Assembly: GCF_901709675.1 (NCBI RefSeq)
Contig: NC_051106.1
Coordinates: forward strand, 10,116,001 to 10,180,000
Reading direction: 5' to 3'
DNA length: 64,000 bases
Origin: Syngnathus acus
Taxonomy: Eukaryota; Chordata; Actinopteri; Syngnathiformes; Syngnathidae
This document shows positions 50,973 to 64,000 of the stretch, one piece after another. The translations under genes were made by a program, and so were the position numbers. Position 1 is the first letter of the stretch; every line of letters begins with the position of its first letter. The notes beneath the pieces are model-generated. The model saw nothing but the letters and a program-made list of their open reading frames with translations, made no database searches and was not told the DNA's origin.

Positions 50973-53625
50973 ATGCAATCTGAAACTTTGCTACACTTGG
51001 TCAATTTTTCTATATTATTGGTGTGCATGGTGCTGAAGTTCCCCCAGATCTTCGTACTGTTGCGAGCCAAATCCACAACTGGAATCAGCCTCAAAAGTCT
51101 TGTGCTCGAACTTATCGGGTAAGTCATAGAAATGTGGTTTTCACATGGCATTATGTTTTGTGCATATTTGTGCAGAGTCTGATGTTCTAAACTAAAGCGG
51201 TGCTCGCTTTTATTTTGAAACAGCGCTTGTTTTGCAAGATGCTTTTAATAAGACTTAACATTGCACGCAACAGCCCATCTGTTTTCCTCACCGCGTAGGT
51301 ATCCTCAATAAGGACTGGGCCAGATGCGGGCTATACCCTCGATTGGTCGACAGACAACCGCAGGCAGGGCTCATAGACAAACAGACATCTGCACTCACAT
51401 TCACACTCAATGCCAATGTATAGTCAGTCTTTGGAGCACTTGGAGGAATCTCACGCAGGCAAACTGGCAGGCCAAAACACCAAAATAATCATATAGGACA
51501 TTCTTTTCAAATTTGAGATTGCAAAGAGGAGCCAAAGCTCATAATCCCACTGTTTGACGATGAAGGTTTAAAATTGCAATAAATGACTGCACCAAATGAA
51601 AAGCTTTCAGATCTATCGCAAAATTATGACAACACAGTTTTAGTCATCGTCACAGTAAATATTTGCTTGCAGAATATTTGACTAAAACGGTGCCTTCAAA
51701 TGCTGCATGACAACATTTTCTTTGCCTCTAATGTTGACACAAGGCATCTATTTGAGTTGTGCCTGCATGGTAGCTTGTAATTATTTGGAGGGTGTTTAAA
51801 CAATATTTGAGTCAACGTAGCAGTAATGCCATCCATCATTACAGTATGTATGGTAAATGTTTTATGAAAAGCAAACGGCCGTAACCGAGTGGGCCTACTT
51901 TTGCTGCTTAATGGCACATTTTTATGTTGCGCACCATCAATAGGTGCTAGTTTCAAGTGTGGGGTTGAGTGAGCCATGCTTCATTTCCTTTCGTTCCAAA
52001 GGCTTCTTTGAAAGGGGAAGTAAGAGCCTGCTTTCACTTTGCACACTGCAGAGTCGACATTTAACATGGCACAGAGTTAAAAGTGCTGCCATCCTGACCC
52101 AGCGTGACCTTTTACACTTAAACAGTAGACTTGAACAGCGCAGGAAATACAGTATACAGTATTGCTCAATAACCACTAAGTGAAGTTTCAACGTTGCATT
52201 TGGCTGGCATCGAGCCAAAAACAGCAGATTTCTTCAAGCGTTAGTATTGTGTCGTCAAAAAGGAGCAAGACATTTTCAACACTTCAGATCACTCCATCAT
52301 TTGTAAGAAGAAGAAAAAAAAAATAGTAGTAAATGTAGTACTGTGCAAAAGTACGAGGCCACCATTCAGCAACACTGCAGGTTTTTTTAACTTGCAGCCG
52401 TTAAAGCTTAGTGGTGCTTGAAGCGTTTCTCACTGTTCCGCAACATAGACACAGTAAACTAGGTTTGTTTATTGTTTTATGTGCTAATAATGGAGCTTAG
52501 TCTAATGCACACAAGCTTGTGTTCATGTTGACTATTCACAACCTTGACAGCTAAAGTGCATTTGCAACGAATACACAATAGTTTGTTGTTTCCCATCGAT
52601 TCATGCCTGCATACACATCAGCACGCACGTTAAGTTGACGTTGTACAAATCCATTCATGTGGCTATTTGTTCTCATTTTGCCTGCTTCTTTCATCAAGTC
52701 GCATACTTTGATTTGTCATCTACTTCACAGCTACATTGTATTTATTACATACGCCATGTATTATGACTACCCATCTCCAACATACCTGGAATACCCTATT
52801 CTCATTGCGCAAGGTGAGGCCACATTTTTTCGGTCGGTTGAAGTCTGTTGTGTTCTGATTTGTCAAAATGATGGTGTGTTTTGTCTGCTCAGATGCCGTT
52901 CTTCTGCTCCTGATTTTATTCTACAGTGGCCGGCTGCAGGACAGCCTGGTGTACGGCGTTATGTATCCTTCTGCCACAGTATACGTATTTTGGAATTCTT
53001 TTCATTTGCCTTAACGTCACACGTTCAGCTTTGTCGTGGGTTGGCGGCTCCTCACCGTGCAAAAATGGATCATCGATTTTGCAATGGTAATACTGGAACT
53101 ACGGCTGAGATATTGTCTCTTTTCCACACATTGTTCATGATAAATATTGTTGACCTACTTTCTTTTCTCAGAGCCTGTGCACGCTCATTAGCGCAGCCAG
53201 TAAGTTTGCCCAACTGCAGTGTCTGTGGAGGTCAAAGGACTCTGGACAGGTGAGCGCCCTCACCTGGGCGCTAGCCACCTACACATGCGCAAGTAAGGCC
53301 AAATCAATAAGAGGGAGATTTTCCTTTTGAATGACATTTACTCAACCAGCTGGTGATTGATTGAATATTAGATGGCAAAAAACAAACATCTCTTTTCAGC
53401 TCGGATTTACACCACCATAGCGACAACTGGAGACATGCAGGGTAAATCAACTTGATCAAATAAAAGATATTTAAAAAAATGCTCATCTGACTAACACCAT
53501 CTCTGTTTCTGAGCGCAGTTCTGGTTCGTTTCATGGTCATGACCTTGCTGAACCTGTGGGTGCTTCTCAGCGTGCTCCATTACCGAAGAACCAGCCCTAG
53601 CCGCAGCTCCATCAAAGCAGACTAA
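50973..53625 (+). CDS. slc66a3: Solute carrier family 66 member 3 (PQ-loop protein, PQLC3)
   Basis: Small multi-pass PQ-loop membrane protein; relatives in SLC66 act in lysosomal or endomembrane transport, but the substrate of this member is not settled. Seven exons in phase: 50973-51118, 52731-52813, 52893-52962, 53029-53086, 53172-53292, 53400-53441 and 53519-53625, 208 residues (human about 202). Visible features: first PQ loop in VLKFPQIFVLLRAKSTTGISL, then YPSPTYLEYPILIAQD, VQKWIIDFAM.LCTLISAASKFAQLQCLW as the second repeat region, SGQVSALTWALATYTCATRI, and a final hydrophobic helix before a short basic tail. The ATG is the only one that fits the first exon. The second PQ dipeptide is replaced by AQ, which I believe also holds in human. 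Confidence 0.93.
51295..51478. mobile_element. Fish dispersed repeat fragment
   Basis: Contains the ordered phrases ataccctcgattggtcg, ccgcaggcagggctcatag, attcacactcaatgcc and aatctcacgcaggcaaac. I recognise these as a decayed copy of a repeat scattered widely in fish genomes (the 'acaccctggactggtcgcc ... attcacactcacattcat ... acccacgcagg' type). It lies in slc66a3 intron 1. I cannot state the family name with certainty. Confidence 0.6.
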
Positions 53626-54660
53626 GCACTTTGGAGAGCAATGTTACAGTGCAAGATCAAGTCTGGCAACGGGTTACAACTGTTAATAGCTTTTCTACCT
53701 GTACAATGTGCTTTTAACTCCCTTTGTTATTATTTTTCAAGAACATTCCAATGGGCAGAAAAAAGAAAAGGTGTTTTATTACGCTGTAAATAGTTTTGTA
53801 GTGGGAAAGGACAAACATGACTTTCCAGCTCAGGATAAATGACCGTTTTTAATGTGCGTTAAGTTCTTTTCCAAACTCTATTTAAATAAACCTGAACTTT
53901 TACTGCCCTGCCTTGCCTCGCAAAGCTTCTTGTTCACCGCCACATTAGGAAATTCAACATTTACGAAGATGACATCGCTTTTTTTTTACTGCCAGAGGGA
54001 ATTTTCTTCAATGTTGATTTATTCTATTTTTTGGAGTGTTCTTGTTCAAATACGTCCTTTGTTCGATGCAGTGCAGTTTAGCATCGGCGTAATGCATGTA
54101 GTATATAATCACATGAATAAGTCAGGGTAGTCTTGTCTTTCCGGTGTACCTAATGTGGCTGGTGGGTGTAATACTAATATCACAATGTTTTGTACAGTCA
54201 GCATCAAAATGATCAAATATCAGTATTGGACCTACTACCTTGGTACTTTAGCAGCCAATAAGATGTGAATCGGTCATCTCCTAACCTGGGATCCTGCAAC
54301 CAATGAAAACATTCCATACGTTAGTCTTTTGCCAGTTTGATATCAGACTTGAGTTATTGTGTTAGATGTACCAGATGAGCTTTTTTTTCTATTTTCCTTG
54401 CAAAAGAGCAACTATTGCACATTTAAAAGATCATGAATTTCATTAGTATCTTTGGTGAAGTTTATACAATTATAGTTATTTCTATTATATCTACATATTT
54501 GTTTTCTGTACGATCTTAGGGAAATGTTAGGTAAGACTAGAGAAGTCTACATTTTGTTTTCAACCATGTGAAAGTGGCTGTTTGCCTGTATATTGTTTTT
54601 TGTTTGGTTCTTTACAAATATTTTTTTTTTTTTCCATTTTCAAAATAAAGACAACCAATC
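53626..54660 (+). other. slc66a3 3' UTR
   Basis: AT-rich sequence after the stop codon with no other gene. The most likely polyadenylation signal is AATAAA at about 54643-54648, giving a 3' UTR of about 1 kb. Confidence 0.6.
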
Positions 54661-54764
54661 AGCAGCAACCAGTGTAGCGACTAAGTGTGGCGTTGGCCAC
54701 CGCACCCAAGAGTTAATTTGAGCAAATACAAACGATAACTAAGAGCCGGACGGCACATCCACAT

Positions 54765-54770
54765 CTTTAT
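54765..54770 (-). terminator. Polyadenylation signal candidate for rock2
   Basis: tttatt on the plus strand (AATAAA on the minus strand), about 1.47 kb beyond the rock2 stop codon and about 120 bp from the slc66a3 signal. The two genes would converge tail to tail here. Confidence 0.5.
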
Positions 54771-56239
54771 TGTTGAAGTGGTTATTATAGAGAATTGTTT
54801 GGTAGCCAACATGCAGTCTGGATGTGAAGCCCTTAAATATAAAGTGGACGCAGTTGTATAAATATGTGCACTGTATGACATGTAAAATATATACGGTGTA
54901 TATTTCTATGTATAAAACATGCTTGATGGTTAAAGGAGACGGCGCACACACAAATACACTCCGTGTCGCTCCACTTGCTATAAAAGCCACATCCACACGC
55001 AACTATGTGCCCAAACTCTGACGTTACTTTTAATACAAAAATATCACAGGAATTACCTTGGAAGAAAAACTCAATGCAAATAGTGCCCGCTCAGTACGTT
55101 GACTGGATTTTGCTTTTTGTTACAATTACCTCGGTTTCATACCTTTGAAATGTGTGGCAGTGTGTGTATGAAAAGAAGCGGACATGCAAGGTCATTCTGT
55201 GGCTTTGTCATTAACAAAGCCCTTCGGTCAAGTAAGTTTGGATCCAAGGAATACAATGCTTGTGTCTTGTCTCTGGAGCATCCCAGTTTTTACATTCAAA
55301 CAACAGCAGGTGCTGAGCTTGGATCAGAAAAGCAGAGAGGGTTAGGTTAGGCCATCCCTTTCATTCAGTAAACAAACTGACAGTGCAGAGGGCTGGGATT
55401 GGATTTGTGTTGGTGTGGGACACAGGAGATGGCAATAAGCAGCACTTTGGTTGCTTCTTCAAGTTTGTGTGACGCGCCTGAAAGCTACGCGGAATGTTGA
55501 ATGCTGCTGAGCTGCACCAACAAGCAACGGGATTTTTATTCTCCTTCGGTGTCCTTTTCCCCACACAAACCCCTTTGTTATACTGACAACAATAACACCC
55601 AAAATGATTTTGGCCACAGTCCACAAATGGAGATGAGGGTCCTTCAATGAAGCGTCGCGGTATGCGCAGTGCATCTGGTCGCGCGGGAGCCACAAATGCC
55701 CCGAGACGCACTCAAAAGTCCGCGTCCAATGCTCCCGTGTTCAGTGGAGGGCTGCGGAATGAATTCTCGTACAGTCATTGCGAAGATGAGCTGCTGGAAG
55801 TCAAGCGGGGCGGTTCAGTGTGCTGATTGGCCAGCCGAGCTTGGCGATAAAGTCTTCGTTTAAACAAGGAACGTCTTCAAGATGCACCCGCTGGTCCTGC
55901 GCAAGGTTAGCTGGAGGAGACAAAAACATGGACAAGTTTGAAAAGGTAGCTTTGAAGAGTCATCCCCTCAGAAAGCACTTGAAGCAAAGTGCATGTTGCC
56001 CACCACCAGCACCAGCACCAGCACCAGCACACCATGAGCCAAACTCAAACACTGGAGAAATCATCTTGTACCATAGTCCACTGCTGGAGTCTTCTCGCAT
56101 CAATTTGAAGCCATTTGATCTAGTGAATGAAACGTTTTTAATGAGGCAAACGATGCGTGCCAATTGATCTGAGGGGAAAAAGGTCCTAAACGTTCTGACA
56201 AAACCATTTGAAAGCACAGATGCGGTGAGTGCTATTTTA
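54771..56239 (-). other. rock2 3' UTR
   Basis: Presumed 3' UTR of rock2, read on the minus strand. A short CACCAG repeat occurs at about 56003-56027. Nothing else recognised. Confidence 0.5.
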
Positions 56240-63925
<7,686 letters not shown>

Positions 63926-64000
63926 CTGAGGAAGAAGAAAAAATGTCATCAATATATCAGAAGCATAAAATTGTGTCCAAAAACAAACCACTTCTCTAAT

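Noticed and set aside
56003-56027. CACCAG repeat as a coding tract
   Set aside because: It lies beyond the rock2 stop codon in the presumed 3' UTR.

Overview
The window is vertebrate nuclear DNA, most likely from a teleost fish. The genes are split into many short GT-AG exons. Introns carry CA, TA and TTAGGG-type repeats, several hAT-type miniature transposons, an IS630/Tc1-mariner-type transposase gene with introns, and fish-type dispersed repeats. No prokaryotic or organellar feature is present. Gene names below come from matching translated exons to vertebrate families I know; no search was run. Exon joins were checked by reading phase.

Layout. (1) 303-20111, +: 3' part of alk, a receptor tyrosine kinase: glycine-rich ectodomain, EGF-like segment, transmembrane helix, complete kinase and a long C-terminal tail. 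The upstream exons (MAM/LDLa region) lie outside the window. (2) 22042-23496, -: an apparently intact three-exon DDE transposase gene with a second small transposon in its first intron. (3) 24.1-31.3 kb, +: a cytosolic creatine kinase gene of CKB type. Its probable first intron holds a 4.3 kb telomere-like higher-order repeat that is itself flanked by hAT-like ends and a near-perfect 8-bp target duplication. (4) 31.86-33.49 kb: two tandem arrays. One has 235-bp units with large hairpins; the other has 87-bp units related to part of it in reverse orientation. Both carry motifs that look like transcription-factor sites. A clean hAT MITE follows. (5) 36348-47449, -: clip4, 14 coding exons, complete, with ankyrin repeats and three CAP-Gly domains. 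(6) 49618-50288, +: homologue of human C2orf50. (7) 50973-53625, +: slc66a3 (PQLC3). (8) 56240-63925, -: rock2, 29 exons from just before the kinase domain to the stop codon; the N-terminal exons lie beyond the right edge.

In human, ALK and CLIP4 are neighbours on 2p23, while C2orf50, SLC66A3 and ROCK2 are neighbours on 2p25. Here the two blocks are joined, and a creatine kinase gene plus mobile DNA sits between alk and clip4. These genes do not form an operon or a shared pathway. alk is a receptor kinase, clip4 is a microtubule plus-end type protein, rock2 is a RhoA effector kinase acting on actomyosin, ckb buffers ATP, and slc66a3 is a PQ-loop membrane protein. The most unusual material is the repeat landscape around ckb (24.8-33.8 kb).
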